A stretch of 58,360 nt of DNA from Pseudomonadales bacterium (GCA_019090615.1 JAHRVQ010000044.1:1-58360); one strand, 5' to 3'. Numbered from the stretch's first letter, positions 8,614 to 17,971 are shown. Numbers and translations: made by a program. The notes: generated from the sequence alone by a model not told the origin.

Positions 8614-8811
8614 ATGATTAAGAAATACCTACTAGGAACCCTCAAGTTCTTTATTGTTGATTCCATAGTGAATATATTAGGTGATCTATTTGAGCAAACA
8701 CCGCCAATGTGGGCTTTTATCGGCTGGGGCTGGGTGGCTGTACTGGTTATGATATTTAGTATGGCAACGACAGTAACGGCGGTGGTGGCACCGTTTCTTG
8801 CAGCGGGCTGA
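8614..8811 (+). CDS. Small membrane protein, unknown
   Basis: 65 residues starting MIKKYLLGTLKFFIVDSIVN. It has an amphipathic or weakly hydrophobic N-terminus and one strong membrane segment near residues 33-62 (WAFIGWGWVAVLVMIFSMATT and on). No homologue is recognised. GGAG lies about 14 bp before the ATG, which is long spacing. It follows the DUF3806-like gene by 119 bp on the same strand and may share its transcript; a hairpin at 8859-8899 could end that transcript. Confidence 0.55.
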   Translation: MIKKYLLGTLKFFIVDSIVNILGDLFEQTPPMWAFIGWGWVAVLVMIFSMATTVTAVVAPFLAAG

Positions 8812-8858
8812 TAATTGTAGCCCTGGGCTGAGGGTAAGAAAACAGGCTTGAAATTTAT

Positions 8859-8899
8859 AGGCGCTCTAATTAATAAGCGCTCTAATTAATAGAGCGCCT
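8859..8899. terminator. Inverted repeat enclosing a 16-bp tandem duplication
   Basis: AGGCGCTCT (8859-8867) pairs perfectly with AGAGCGCCT (8891-8899). The stem encloses two copies of a unit containing GCGCTCTAATTAATA. It lies between the small membrane gene (+) and leuB (-), where a bidirectional terminator would be expected. There is no good T-run, so terminator function is only likely. Confidence 0.5.
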
Positions 8900-8947
8900 G
8901 GCTATATCGAGCCTTAATAATCCGTTAGCATCGCTGATTGCTGGTGC

Positions 8948-10060
8948 TTACAGGGCCTTAAGTAGTGTATCCAGCTTTTTCATTACCTTGTCGCCGAACT
9001 CTGTGGTGCTGACAATAGTTGTGCCACTGTCTGCGGACGATAGATCAGAAGTTGAGTAACCGGCTTCAAAGACACTTTTCATGGCTTCCCATACCGCATC
9101 TGATTCAGCTTTTAGGTCAAAGCTCATATCCAGCATCATCGCCACTGAGCCAATCATTGAATAGGGATTAGCAATATTCTGCCCGGCAATATCCGGCGCA
9201 GAACCATGTGATGGTTCATAATAGGCCTTGTCTGGGCCGACACAGGCAGAAGGCATAAGGCCCAGTGAGCCAAGAATACCACCGGCCTGATCGCTCAATA
9301 TGTCACCAAACATATTTTCCATTACCATAACGTCAAATTGCCCAGGATTGAGGCAGAGGGCGGTTGCAGCCGCATCAACCAATAGGTGTTTTACTTCAAC
9401 ATCTGGGTAATCAACCTGTACTTCAGCTAATATTTCGTTCCAGAAGACGCTCGACATCAGCACATTACTTTTATGGATATTATGTAGTACTTTTTTGCGT
9501 TGCTGGGCCTGTTCAAAGCCGACTTTCAAAACCTGGCGTACCTGGTCCTCGTCATATTCCAGTACTTCTTTAACATATCGTTTGCCCTGGTCATTTACAC
9601 CACGGCTTTTCTCGCCAAAATAAAGGCCGCCGACTAATTCTCGGATTAATAGAATATCAACACCTTGAGGAATAACTTCGGCTTTAAGTGGTGAAAAATG
9701 AATCATCTGTTCGCTGAGGTAAATAGGGCGAAAGTTAGCGAAGGTGTTAAAGCGCGCCCGCAACGGTAGAATGGCGCCTCTTTCCGCCTGTTCTTCGACT
9801 GGAATTTTTTGTGATTCTTCAAAGCTCAGGCCCACGGGGCCTTTAAGGATGGCGTCTGCCTGGTCGCATATTTTTTTAGTTTGTTCAGGGAAGGCATGGC
9901 CGTGTTCAAAATAGGCGGCAGCACCAAAAGGCGCTTCTGTGAGTTTAAAAGCAATATCACGATGGCGTGCTAAAACGTCAAATACGCGTACTGCCTGGGT
10001 CATAATTTCCGGGCCAATGGCATCTCCGGGCAATACAGCTATTTTATATTCATTGCTCAT
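8948..10060 (-). CDS. leuB: 3-isopropylmalate dehydrogenase-like enzyme
   Basis: Member of the isocitrate/isopropylmalate dehydrogenase family, 370 residues. Visible family features: LPGDAIGPEIM at the N-terminus (the usual form is GDGIGPE), substrate-binding Arg residues in LPLRARFNTFANFRP, the LeuB-type RELVGGLYFG with its catalytic Tyr, HKSNVL with the catalytic Lys (normally DKANVL), the metal-site Asp in LLVDAAAT and GDILSDQAGG, and SHGSAPDIAG for cofactor binding. The YFG motif favours LeuB over isocitrate or homoisocitrate dehydrogenase. It stands alone: no leuA, leuC or leuD neighbours. Because several usually invariant positions differ, a related beta-hydroxyacid substrate is possible. 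Confidence 0.82.
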   Translation of the reverse strand: MSNEYKIAVLPGDAIGPEIMTQAVRVFDVLARHRDIAFKLTEAPFGAAAYFEHGHAFPEQTKKICDQADAILKGPVGLSFEESQKIPVEEQAERGAILPLRARFNTFANFRPIYLSEQMIHFSPLKAEVIPQGVDILLIRELVGGLYFGEKSRGVNDQGKRYVKEVLEYDEDQVRQVLKVGFEQAQQRKKVLHNIHKSNVLMSSVFWNEILAEVQVDYPDVEVKHLLVDAAATALCLNPGQFDVMVMENMFGDILSDQAGGILGSLGLMPSACVGPDKAYYEPSHGSAPDIAGQNIANPYSMIGSVAMMLDMSFDLKAESDAVWEAMKSVFEAGYSTSDLSSADSGTTIVSTTEFGDKVMKKLDTLLKAL

Positions 10061-10158
10061 TATTAGGCACCTAGCAGCCAGATCATGTAAAAATTGAATC
10101 CAATACTAGCATGCAAAGCTAATCGGGAAATGGTTATGTTCGCTATGCGTAAGGGTAA

Positions 10159-11361
10159 TTAATACAGCAGGTAGGGTGTGCGTTCGGCAAGCCATGCCTG
10201 TACCTGAGTATCAATGAGTTGGTCGAAGTCGGTAAAATTTGCAGCTGGGTTATCTACCCAGAGGCGTAATGCAGGGCCGCCGTTGATAACATCTATCGCT
10301 AGTCTGTCAGATTCATATTCATAGTAAAAATCTCGCCATATGGGATAATCTGGCGAGATTTGGCGTAATGCTTTAAGGCAGCCTGCAATAAATCGGTAAG
10401 GTTTAAACTGGTCGTGGTTATATTGTTCAGAGCCGGTATGTATCTGGATGCCGTGACATAATTTGCCCTGATGTTTGTGGAAGGTTGGTTCGTAATAGCA
10501 GGGACGTAGTTGAACGCCTGCCAGCCAATGTGGTGCCTGTTCTTTAAGTAGTGCCAGAATTTCATTGGCAGGGAAATCCGGCGCACCGATGATTTCAAGT
10601 GGAATGGTTGTGCCTCGCCCTTCTGATAAGGTTGTGCCCTCCAGTAAAACTGTGCCTGAAAAGCACCGCGCCATGTTAACGCTACTGGCATTAGGGCTTG
10701 GATTTACCCAGGACGTTAATGCTGGCCAGCCATAGTTCGACTTTTCCTCAGGGTAATAGTCAGCCATGGTTATTATTTTCAGGCGTGTTGACAGGTTATT
10801 GGTTGCTTTAAACCATAACGCTAGTTCACCCATGGTTAACCCATGGCGGGTAGGCAACTCGTCGCAACCAACAAAACTGTTGGCGCCCGGTTCGAGACGC
10901 AGGCCGTCGGTTGGTCGACCAGCAGGATTGGGGCGGTCAAGGACCCAAATTTCAATATTGTTGTTGTCGCAGGCCTCCATGAAATATTTCAAGGTGGCGA
11001 TATAGGTATAGATTCGACAGCCGATATCTTGCAGGTCGAATAAAATAACGTCGAGATTTGTCAGCATATTCTCGGTAGGACGGCGATGTTCGCTATACAG
11101 TGAAATAACGGGTATTTGATGGGTCGGGTCGAGAAAATCGCTGGTCTCGATCATATTATCCTGTTTGTCCCCGCGCATTCCATGTTGCGGGCCAAAAGCA
11201 ACTTTGATGTCTATTCCGGCTGCAAAAAGTGCATCCAGTGAATGACCAAGCTCAGCCGTTACCGATGCAGGGTGAGCCACCAGCGCACAACGTTTGCGTT
11301 TAAGGTAGTCTGTTTCTGAGCTGGAATTTAGCAGCTGATTAATGCCGAACTGGAATGTCAT
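10159..11361 (-). CDS. namZ: DUF1343 exo-beta-N-acetylmuramidase (NamZ family)
   Basis: DUF1343/GH171-type protein; characterised members (NamZ) remove MurNAc from the non-reducing end of peptidoglycan fragments. Typical segments are RKRCALVAHPASVT, FGPQHGMRGDKQDNM, PVISLYSE, LFDLQDIGCRIYTYIATL, VLDRPNPAGR, GTTIPLEIIGAP and the C-terminal FIAGCLKAL region. The frame is open from an ATG at 11409, but the ATG at 11361 is preferred because FGINQLL is the conserved beginning and GAG precedes it by 6 bp. Neither start gives a signal peptide, so the enzyme should be cytoplasmic, fitting cell-wall recycling rather than external lysis. Confidence 0.88.
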   Translation of the reverse strand: MTFQFGINQLLNSSSETDYLKRKRCALVAHPASVTAELGHSLDALFAAGIDIKVAFGPQHGMRGDKQDNMIETSDFLDPTHQIPVISLYSEHRRPTENMLTNLDVILFDLQDIGCRIYTYIATLKYFMEACDNNNIEIWVLDRPNPAGRPTDGLRLEPGANSFVGCDELPTRHGLTMGELALWFKATNNLSTRLKIITMADYYPEEKSNYGWPALTSWVNPSPNASSVNMARCFSGTVLLEGTTLSEGRGTTIPLEIIGAPDFPANEILALLKEQAPHWLAGVQLRPCYYEPTFHKHQGKLCHGIQIHTGSEQYNHDQFKPYRFIAGCLKALRQISPDYPIWRDFYYEYESDRLAIDVINGGPALRLWVDNPAANFTDFDQLIDTQVQAWLAERTPYLLY

Positions 11362-11742
11362 ATTATGCTCATGTTGATGCTGGGGCCCGAAAGTTTCTGC
11401 TCGCCCCATCAGGTGGCTATATTATGGAATAATATTTGCTCGGAATGAATCCCTGAATGGGCGAACTAGCTTTAATGCTGAGTGAATTCGGTTAAATGTA
11501 AAAAAGGCTGTAACATTACGAGCCTGAATTACTCAAAACAACAGGGATTGGCGTATTGGTTAATGCTTTGATGGGTGTCTTATGCTTCTTATCGAATAAG
11601 TTAGAGTAGACATAATCAGAATGAGTAAAGCAAGCTATGGCCGGTATTGATATTAGTGTGATAAGTAAATGTTATTAGTGAGTTCAGGTGGTGGCCCGGT
11701 TATACCGGGGTAACCTGTCAATTCTTCAAAAAGGAGTTATAA
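11362..11742. other. Intergenic region upstream of gor
   Basis: No gene seen. The stretch should hold the back-to-back promoters of namZ and gor. A short hairpin, CCCGGT-TAT-ACCGGG (11695-11709), lies in the gor leader 33 bp before its ATG, and AAGGAG at 11731-11736 is the gor ribosome site. Confidence 0.6.
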
Positions 11743-13113
11743 ATGTCGACCTATGATTTTGATCTATTTGTCATTGGTGTTGGGTCGGGTGGTGTAAGAG
11801 CTGCCCGAATGAGTGCCGCCAACGGTATTAAAGTTGCTACCGCAGAGGACCGATATCTGGGCGGTACCTGTGTGAATGTTGGTTGTGTACCTAAAAAGTT
11901 GATGGTCTATGCGTCTCATTTTCGTGAAGAGTATCATCATGCACAAGGGTTTGGCTGGGATGCAGCGGCACCTGATTTTCACTGGGCAAAACTTATTGAG
12001 AATAAAAACACCGAAATAAAGCGGCTCAATGGGGTCTATAAAGGTTTGCTGGATAATGCCGGTGTCACCCATTTTGATGGTCGTGCGCGTATTGTTGATG
12101 CTCATCATGTTTCAATTAACGACCAGGTTGTGTCAACTGAGTCAATCTTGATTGCAACCGGTGGCTGGCCCGTGGTACCTGAGTTTCCAGGTAGTGAGCA
12201 CGTGATTACTTCTAATGAGGCGTTTTTTTTAGATGATCTGCCAAAGCGTACATTAGTAGTTGGTGGTGGGTATATTGCTGTTGAGTTTGCAGGAATATTT
12301 GCCGGTATGGGTGCAGACAGTCACCTGTCCTACCGAGGACCACTGTTTCTGAGGAATTTTGATCAGGATGTGAGGCAAATAGTTGCTGAGGAGCTGGCAA
12401 AGAAAGATGTCAATTTACATTTTAATTCAGTGGTCGAGCGAATAGAAAAGAATGCCGATGGATCTTTTAGTGTGCATTTCAAATCCGGTGAGACGATGCA
12501 AACAGATTTGGTGATGTATGCGACTGGGCGTAAACCAGCGGTTGACGATATTGGACTAGAAAATGTTCAGGTGGCTTGCCGAGATAATGGCGCAATTATT
12601 GTTGATGATGAGTTCAGGACTTCTGAGTCGAATATATTTGCCCTGGGTGATGTGATCGACCGGGTGCAACTAACACCGGTGGCCATTAAGGAGGCGATGG
12701 CTTTTGTCCAGACCCAATACCTTGATCAACCCACAAAAATGGATTATGAAGCCATTGCTACGGCTGTCTTTTGTCAGCCTAATATCGGCACTGTTGGTTT
12801 GACCGAGGAGCAGGCGCGTGACCAGTACAATGAGATTGATGTCTACATATCAACTTTCAGGGCAATGAAACATACCCTCTCGGGCAGTGGTGAGAAGAGT
12901 ATGATGAAAATTATTGTTGACCGAAAAACTGACGTGGTTGTTGGTGTGCATATGATCGGTGCTGAAGCAGGTGAGATTATTCAGGGTATTGGTATCGCAA
13001 TCAAAGCCGGTGCGACTAAAGCAGTCTTTGATGCAACTGTTGGAATTCATCCAACAACGGCAGAAGAGTTTGTAACCATGCGAGACCCGAGGGTGGTTGC
13101 GGCCGGAGAATAG
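11743..13113 (+). CDS. gor: Glutathione-disulfide reductase
   Basis: FAD flavoenzyme reducing glutathione disulfide with NADPH, cytoplasmic. The FAD Rossmann motif is GVGSGG (residues 12-17), the redox-active disulfide is Cys43/Cys48 in GGTCVNVGCVPKK, and the NAD(P) motif is VGGGYIAVEFAG. Arg residues in SYRGPLFLRNFD favour NADPH. The second FAD motif is ALGDV, and the active-site His/Glu are in GIHPTTAEEFVTM near the C-terminus. 456 residues, full length. AAGGAG lies 6 bp before the ATG. Single gene; a decayed gene starts directly at its 3' end. Confidence 0.96.
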   Translation: MSTYDFDLFVIGVGSGGVRAARMSAANGIKVATAEDRYLGGTCVNVGCVPKKLMVYASHFREEYHHAQGFGWDAAAPDFHWAKLIENKNTEIKRLNGVYKGLLDNAGVTHFDGRARIVDAHHVSINDQVVSTESILIATGGWPVVPEFPGSEHVITSNEAFFLDDLPKRTLVVGGGYIAVEFAGIFAGMGADSHLSYRGPLFLRNFDQDVRQIVAEELAKKDVNLHFNSVVERIEKNADGSFSVHFKSGETMQTDLVMYATGRKPAVDDIGLENVQVACRDNGAIIVDDEFRTSESNIFALGDVIDRVQLTPVAIKEAMAFVQTQYLDQPTKMDYEAIATAVFCQPNIGTVGLTEEQARDQYNEIDVYISTFRAMKHTLSGSGEKSMMKIIVDRKTDVVVGVHMIGAEAGEIIQGIGIAIKAGATKAVFDATVGIHPTTAEEFVTMRDPRVVAAGE

Positions 13114-13765
13114 TCAATCGGCTGGATTACACGCTGGTGTTGATAGCTGTCGGGCTGGTTGGTGTGCAGTTTGGCGGCATGATCTGGCTTTTGGTTTCGA
13201 GATTTATCCTTGTTTTTCCGACTTTTGGGTATATCCATCATGCGACCTTGTGTCTTTTGGTGGATATACCCATGGTATATCTGTTGATATGCCACTTAGG
13301 CTAACAGTTATCAAAAAACCTGCCGATCAATGGTGCAATGCCTGGTATATAGCTATCTCGTTAGAATTAGAAATTCTGCAATAAAATACCCGATCAAAAT
13401 GATTTCCTTATTACTGTTCCTGAAGCAAAGATTGTGGTCAGTGAATCTCATTCGGAACCTGTGTTCAGTCAACTGAATGGCAAGCCAACTTTGTCCTCGA
13501 AAAAAATACCGCATGTTTGAATGCAAGCCCTGAGTGGTTGTCGCCGGAGATTCGTCGCTGGCTCAGAATATTTGTTAAAGGGCATAGGTTGATTGATTAT
13601 TGTCCGTCTCGCTCGGTCAGGTTAAAAGTTCTGTTGTCAAGGGTCAAGGGTCAAGGCGCGAATTTTCATTTGCATGCTAGATATGTTGACGGTAAGGGAT
13701 CAAAGGCACCTTTATTGATTGTATTTATGTGTTGGTATATTCAGTTCATGATTGATCTGCTTTAG
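13109..13765 (+). pseudogene. Decayed DUF429 (RNase H-like) gene
   Basis: Pieces of one DUF429-type protein can be read in order but in changing frames. Frame of 13097 reads LHAGVDSCRAGWCAVW (family pattern aGvDgcrgGWv) and then SVDMPLRLTVIKKPADQW (family pattern DiPiGL...R..D). From about 13374 the next frame reads VVSESHSEPVFSQLNGKPTLSSKK (given as 13422-13508; family pattern vvEshPE..F..lnG.pl..sKk). From 13517 the first frame returns with PEWLSPEIRRWLRIF. At least two frameshifts and internal stops separate them. The family is predicted nuclease-like, function unknown. The remnant begins at the gor stop, so it was probably once co-transcribed with gor. Confidence 0.72.
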
Positions 13766-14011
13766 GGGTGATAATCAATTTGGCGTATGTTGTTATGTTG
13801 GGTATATGTCGTTTGTAAGCATGACATAGGTACTGGTTGATCGTGTTGTCAGTGTTATTGGCATGATATTCTTTTCTCACAGGTAGCAAAAGCTACTACG
13901 GGCGTTAAGCAATACGTTTCAAGCAATACGTTTCAAGTGATAAGCAACAAGTTGGAGTAAGAAGTAGCGAAATAAAAATAAGATATAAAACCATTCAAAG
14001 GGGAACCTACT

Positions 14012-16387
14012 ATGAGAGTGCGTCTTTTACTACCTATATTGATTTCTGTTATATCGAGCGGCGGTGTTTATGCTGCTAAAGATGGTGACAGAAGGATGGA
14101 AGAAGTTGTAGTTACAGCAACCAAGCGGGAGGAATCAGTCCAGGATATTCCAATTGCGGTCAGTGCCTACGAAGGAGAGGAGCTTGAGCGGCGGGGGATC
14201 CAGGAATTTGAAGGTTTGATGGAGGTGTCGCCGAGTATCGCCATTCAACAATCAACAAATTCCGGTCAGGGCGGCTCAATAAGGATTCGCGGTGTTGGTA
14301 CGGCTGGTAGTAATCCAGGATTGGAAGCTGCTGTCGGTACGTTCATAGATGGCGTCTATCGGAGTCGCGCTGGACAGGCTTTTTCAGACCTGGGTGACAT
14401 CGAACGCATAGAAATATTAAGGGGTCCGCAAGGCACGCTATTTGGCAAAAATACCGTAGCCGGTGCGGTGAATGTTGTTACTAATAAACCCAAATTCGAA
14501 AGGAATGCCAGTATATCTGTGAGTGCAGGTAATTTTGATGCCATCAATGTCAAAGGGTTTGTGAATGCAGATGCCACGGATACTCTGGCATTTCGGGTTT
14601 CTTTTAGTAAATCTGAAAGAGACGGTTTTATAAAATCAGTGAATACTGAAGAATCTTTTGAAGATTTTGATGATCGTGATCGATCCTCGATCAAAGCCCA
14701 GGCTTTATGGGCCCCCAATGATGATTTTACTGCAAGGCTTATTCTTGACTATACCGATAAGGATGAGCGCTGTTGTGTAGCTGTATACACCGAGCTTGAA
14801 AGCCCCCTTTCAGAGGTGTCAGGCTTGCCAACTGCAGCGCAATTAATTGGTGGCAATACTGATGTTTTTAAGAAAGATTCAACGCCTCGAGCAGGAACGA
14901 ATTTTGACCCCTTCACCGATATTGAAGATCAGGGTATTTCCCTCGATCTGGAGTGGGCCCTCAGTGAAGATATTATATTTAAATCGATAACTGCCTATCG
15001 AGAATTTGATATGCATCGTGGTGTCGACCCTGATTTCTCCACGGCGGATGTATTATCTAGCTTAGATACAGTGAATACCTTTGAAAATTTTAGCCAGGAA
15101 TTCCAGTTCGTTGGCAGCACGGGACCGTTTGACTGGTTGGTGGGTGCTTATGTGTATACAGAGGATATGACGTCAGATGAGCAGATAGTCTTTTCAACAG
15201 ATGGGCCTGCATTTTTAAGTTTGGCTTTTACAGGGCTTGCTAGTGCTGAAGCTTTAGCGCCTAATTTTTCGGGAAATGATGCGGGGCGTACTGGATCTCC
15301 AGGGCATCCGATTAACGGCGGATATAATTCGGATTTTGTAACTGATACCGAAGGATGGTCGATTTTTACGCATAATGTATGGCACGCAACCGATCGTTTG
15401 GCAGTTACCCTGGGTATAAGATTTTCCCATGAGGAAAAAGATGGCGGTGGTATTGTTAATGGTGCAGCAGTTGGGGAGTCTATCGATGATGATTTTTGTG
15501 CCACGTTATCCTTGTCGCCCGCGTTAGGTGCGTCTTTCTGTGACAATCCAAGTTTTAAGGACAATTTGGAAGAAGATGAATTCACGGGAACTATCAAAGT
15601 AGCTTATCAGTTGACAGATGATTTGAACCTTTATGGCGGCATATCAAGAGGGTATAAAGCGGGTGGGTTCAATCTGGACCAACAGGCAGGAGAAATTGAT
15701 GCGATTACAGGAAGAGACACTGTACTCTTTGATCCGGAATTTTCTGATAGTTTTGAGTTGGGCCTGAAAGGTGATTATTTTGATCAGCGTTTACGGATAA
15801 ATACCGCCCTGTTTTATACTGAGTTTGAGGACTTTCAGTTGAATACTTTTACGGGTTTAGGTTTTACTATTTCAAACGTGCCAGAAGTAGTCAGCCAGGG
15901 TGTGGAGGTGGAAAGTACTTTTCTATTATCTGATATTGCGACTATTACTTTTGGCGCCACCTACGCTGATGCGCGGTATGGTGATGGTACTCCAATAATT
16001 GTCGATAAGTTTGGTACGGATATTCAGGGTGAGCGATTAAACTTATCCCCATTATGGTCAAGTAGTGCCTCATTATATGTGGAAGATAATTTGCCGGGTT
16101 CGGCGTGGGTCTATTCGTTAAATGTCAACTGGTCACATGTAGGTAGTGTCAACACGGGTTCAGATTTAAAGCCTGAAAAGTTCCGTGGCGCCTATAATAA
16201 GTGGAATACACAAATGGCGTTATTTTCGCCTTCAGGTAAATATTCAGTGGTACTTTGGGGCAGAAACCTGGGTAATACCATCAGGCGAAATGTTGTTGCT
16301 AATACACCGTTACAAACCAGTAACTACAGCACCTTTCTAACTATTGGCCGCACCTATGGTTTGACGGTAAGCGCTTTTCTTGACTAA
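14012..16387 (+). CDS. TonB-dependent outer-membrane receptor
   Basis: 791 residues. Signal peptide at 1-22 (ends GGVYAA); TonB box region MEEVVVTATKREE just after it; plug domain about 35-160 with IRIRGVG, TFIDGVYRSR, ILRGPQGTLFGKNTVAGAVNVVT; the remainder is a 22-strand barrel ending in a C-terminal aromatic pattern (TYGLTVSAFLD). The plug sequence is of the large FecA/SusC-unrelated group common in sphingomonads and marine gammaproteobacteria that take up carbohydrate fragments, terpenoid-like compounds or siderophores. The substrate cannot be told from sequence. Strong ribosome site AAGGGG 9 bp before the ATG. No cognate degradative genes adjoin it. A clear terminator follows at 16535-16571. 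Confidence 0.95.
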   Translation: MRVRLLLPILISVISSGGVYAAKDGDRRMEEVVVTATKREESVQDIPIAVSAYEGEELERRGIQEFEGLMEVSPSIAIQQSTNSGQGGSIRIRGVGTAGSNPGLEAAVGTFIDGVYRSRAGQAFSDLGDIERIEILRGPQGTLFGKNTVAGAVNVVTNKPKFERNASISVSAGNFDAINVKGFVNADATDTLAFRVSFSKSERDGFIKSVNTEESFEDFDDRDRSSIKAQALWAPNDDFTARLILDYTDKDERCCVAVYTELESPLSEVSGLPTAAQLIGGNTDVFKKDSTPRAGTNFDPFTDIEDQGISLDLEWALSEDIIFKSITAYREFDMHRGVDPDFSTADVLSSLDTVNTFENFSQEFQFVGSTGPFDWLVGAYVYTEDMTSDEQIVFSTDGPAFLSLAFTGLASAEALAPNFSGNDAGRTGSPGHPINGGYNSDFVTDTEGWSIFTHNVWHATDRLAVTLGIRFSHEEKDGGGIVNGAAVGESIDDDFCATLSLSPALGASFCDNPSFKDNLEEDEFTGTIKVAYQLTDDLNLYGGISRGYKAGGFNLDQQAGEIDAITGRDTVLFDPEFSDSFELGLKGDYFDQRLRINTALFYTEFEDFQLNTFTGLGFTISNVPEVVSQGVEVESTFLLSDIATITFGATYADARYGDGTPIIVDKFGTDIQGERLNLSPLWSSSASLYVEDNLPGSAWVYSLNVNWSHVGSVNTGSDLKPEKFRGAYNKWNTQMALFSPSGKYSVVLWGRNLGNTIRRNVVANTPLQTSNYSTFLTIGRTYGLTVSAFLD

Positions 16388-16466
16388 CGCTTATTGAGAC
16401 TTAGGCATAGCCTGAGCCAGGCTCTCGGTAGGTAAGTTTGCTGTGGGCCTGGTAGGTAGAAACTAT

Positions 16467-16511
16467 CTTGAATAAGTTGTGCTTGAATAAGTTGTGCTTG
16501 AATAAGTTGAG
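16467..16511. repeat. Tandem repeat, 15-bp unit, 3 copies
   Basis: CTTGAATAAGTTGTG is repeated at 16467-16481, 16482-16496 and 16497-16511 (the last copy ends GAG). It lies between the TonB receptor stop and its terminator, so it is in the transcript 3' end. Confidence 0.93.
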
Positions 16512-16534
16512 CCAGGGATAAAAAGTGTCCCGCA

Positions 16535-16571
16535 AAAAAAATGCCCTGATAATAAATCAGGGCATTTTTTG
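16535..16571. terminator. Bidirectional rho-independent terminator
   Basis: A perfect 10-bp stem ATGCCCTGAT / ATCAGGGCAT (16541-16550 and 16556-16565) with the loop AATAA, flanked by A-run and T-run on both sides. It can serve both the TonB receptor (+) and panD (-). Confidence 0.93.
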
Positions 16572-16590
16572 TTTGTTTAAATGGCCATAC

Positions 16591-16659
16591 TGGTTCTAAT
16601 AAGATGGCTATACCGGTTCTAATTAGACAGTCATACCGGCTCTAATTAGACGGTCATAC
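16591..16659. repeat. 23-bp tandem array made from the panD 3' end
   Basis: Three 23-bp units (16591-16613, 16614-16636, 16637-16659), plus a trace at 16581-16590. The unit nearest panD contains its last four codons (GMTV) and the TAA stop. The next unit again reads G-M-T-V-stop on the minus strand and the third is diverged. The array therefore appears to be copies of the gene end laid down after the stop. Confidence 0.9.
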
Positions 16660-17011
16660 CAGCTACTTCTTCGAGATATTCAAAAGATCGGTTTTGATCA
16701 GAAGTCAGTATGACCTTTGTCTGTATAGGTTCGGCGCATAATTCAAAGCCGACAATGATAATCTCTTCACCCTTGCCAATGAGATGGGCTGCCGCACCGT
16801 TGACGCAAATTTCACCGGACCCTCTTGTGCCTGAAATGGTGTAGGTCTCAAGCCTTGCACCGGAAGTATTGCTAACCACCAGTACTTTCTCGCCTGGCCA
16901 CATGCCAACGGCATCTAATAAGTCCTGGTCTATTGTTATACTGCCGACATAATTAAGGTCGGCCTGGGTGACAGTGGCCTTATGGATCTTGGAGCGCATT
17001 AACCAACGCAT
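16646..17011 (-). CDS. panD: Aspartate 1-decarboxylase precursor
   Basis: Pyruvoyl enzyme converting L-aspartate to beta-alanine for pantothenate and coenzyme A. The self-cleavage site is Gly23-Ser24 in YVGSITID. Other conserved parts are [15 protein letters not shown], the catalytic Tyr/Arg region [19 protein letters not shown], and [16 protein letters not shown]. 121 residues, normal length. AAGG lies 10 bp before the ATG. No panB or panC next to it. The 3' end has been tandemly copied beyond the stop (16591-16645). Confidence 0.95.
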   Translation of the reverse strand: MRWLMRSKIHKATVTQADLNYVGSITIDQDLLDAVGMWPGEKVLVVSNTSGARLETYTISGTRGSGEICVNGAAAHLIGKGEEIIIVGFELCAEPIQTKVILTSDQNRSFEYLEEVAGMTV

Positions 17012-17441
17012 ATTGTGACTAACCTTGATGAACGGCTGGAAATCTTAATCGCTCAAAAAACAAATTGCAATTGGGAAACGAATCATCGTTGCTTGTGCTG
17101 ATCGGCGGGTGTCATTGGCGCATTGCCTGTCTCTTAGAGCCAGAAATATATTGATTACAAATGCAATGGGTGTCAATTGAATGGCGGCTGGGTTGTTTGA
17201 GTTATGGAGGTTCTTGGCGGCCCAATACTGCTTCATCAATGGTGGCCCCGATCGAGGTCATTGGGGAAAAGTTTGGCGCCGTGCAATATAAGTCTGAAAA
17301 TATGCAAAAGAGGCTGAGAAGCTAGTCTGTGAGTGAGTGCTGATTGCTGAGTATTAGTCATTCGCTGAAGTTTAATAGCAGGCGCGCAGAAAATGCGCAG
17401 GAAATGTAAGGTGCACTGAATATGCTGAAACGGGGTTTTAA
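17012..17441. other. Intergenic region between panD and the DUF188 gene
   Basis: 430 bp between divergent genes. A 64-codon minus-strand frame (17045-17239) has no family signal or convincing ribosome site. I see no RNA gene or repeat array; presumably it holds the two promoters. Confidence 0.4.
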
Positions 17442-17897
17442 ATGAAAATATGGGTCGATGCGGATGCCTGTCCGGTGGTGATTAAAGATATTTTATTCAG
17501 GGCTGCGAAACGCACAAAAATTGGCTTGACGCTGGTGGCAAATCAAGCAATCCGAGTACCTGCGTTACCGAATATATCCTCAATTCAGGTGATGCAGGGG
17601 TTTGATGTGGCAGACAATGAAATTGTTCGCCGACTTGAGGCCGGGGATCTGGTGATTACGGCAGATATTCCTTTGGCCGATGAAGTTATTGAAAAAGGCG
17701 GGTTGGCGTTAAGTCCTCGTGGTGAGTTGTATTCGAAGGAAAATATTAAATCTCGGCTTAATATGCGAGATTTTATGGATACCATGCGGGCGAGTGGGGT
17801 ACATACAGGAGGGCCGCCGACACTTAATCAAAATGACCGGAAAGCCTTTGCTCGACATTTGGACCAGTTTCTAAATGGCTATATTGCTGAGGAATGA
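17442..17897 (+). CDS. yaiI: YaiI/YqxD family protein (DUF188)
   Basis: 151 residues and full length for the family. It shows the PIN-like signature [16 protein letters not shown] at the start, [37 protein letters not shown] and ALSPRGELY. The acidic residues Asp6, Asp8 and those in ADNEI and TADIPLAD would form a nuclease-like metal site, but no activity has been established for this family to my knowledge. Single gene on the plus strand; a long 18-bp tandem array follows. Confidence 0.94.
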   Translation: MKIWVDADACPVVIKDILFRAAKRTKIGLTLVANQAIRVPALPNISSIQVMQGFDVADNEIVRRLEAGDLVITADIPLADEVIEKGGLALSPRGELYSKENIKSRLNMRDFMDTMRASGVHTGGPPTLNQNDRKAFARHLDQFLNGYIAEE

Positions 17898-17971
17898 TAA
17901 TTGGCAGTGATTCTTTGCCAGGATCAGGATGACCAATGGTCAGGGGCTAACAGGATTGTGGTTTTATCAGT

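Noticed and set aside
15148-15597. 149-codon minus-strand ORF
   Set aside because: Antisense shadow of the TonB-dependent receptor barrel.
17045-17239. 64-codon minus-strand ORF upstream of panD
   Set aside because: No convincing start context or similarity; considered chance.
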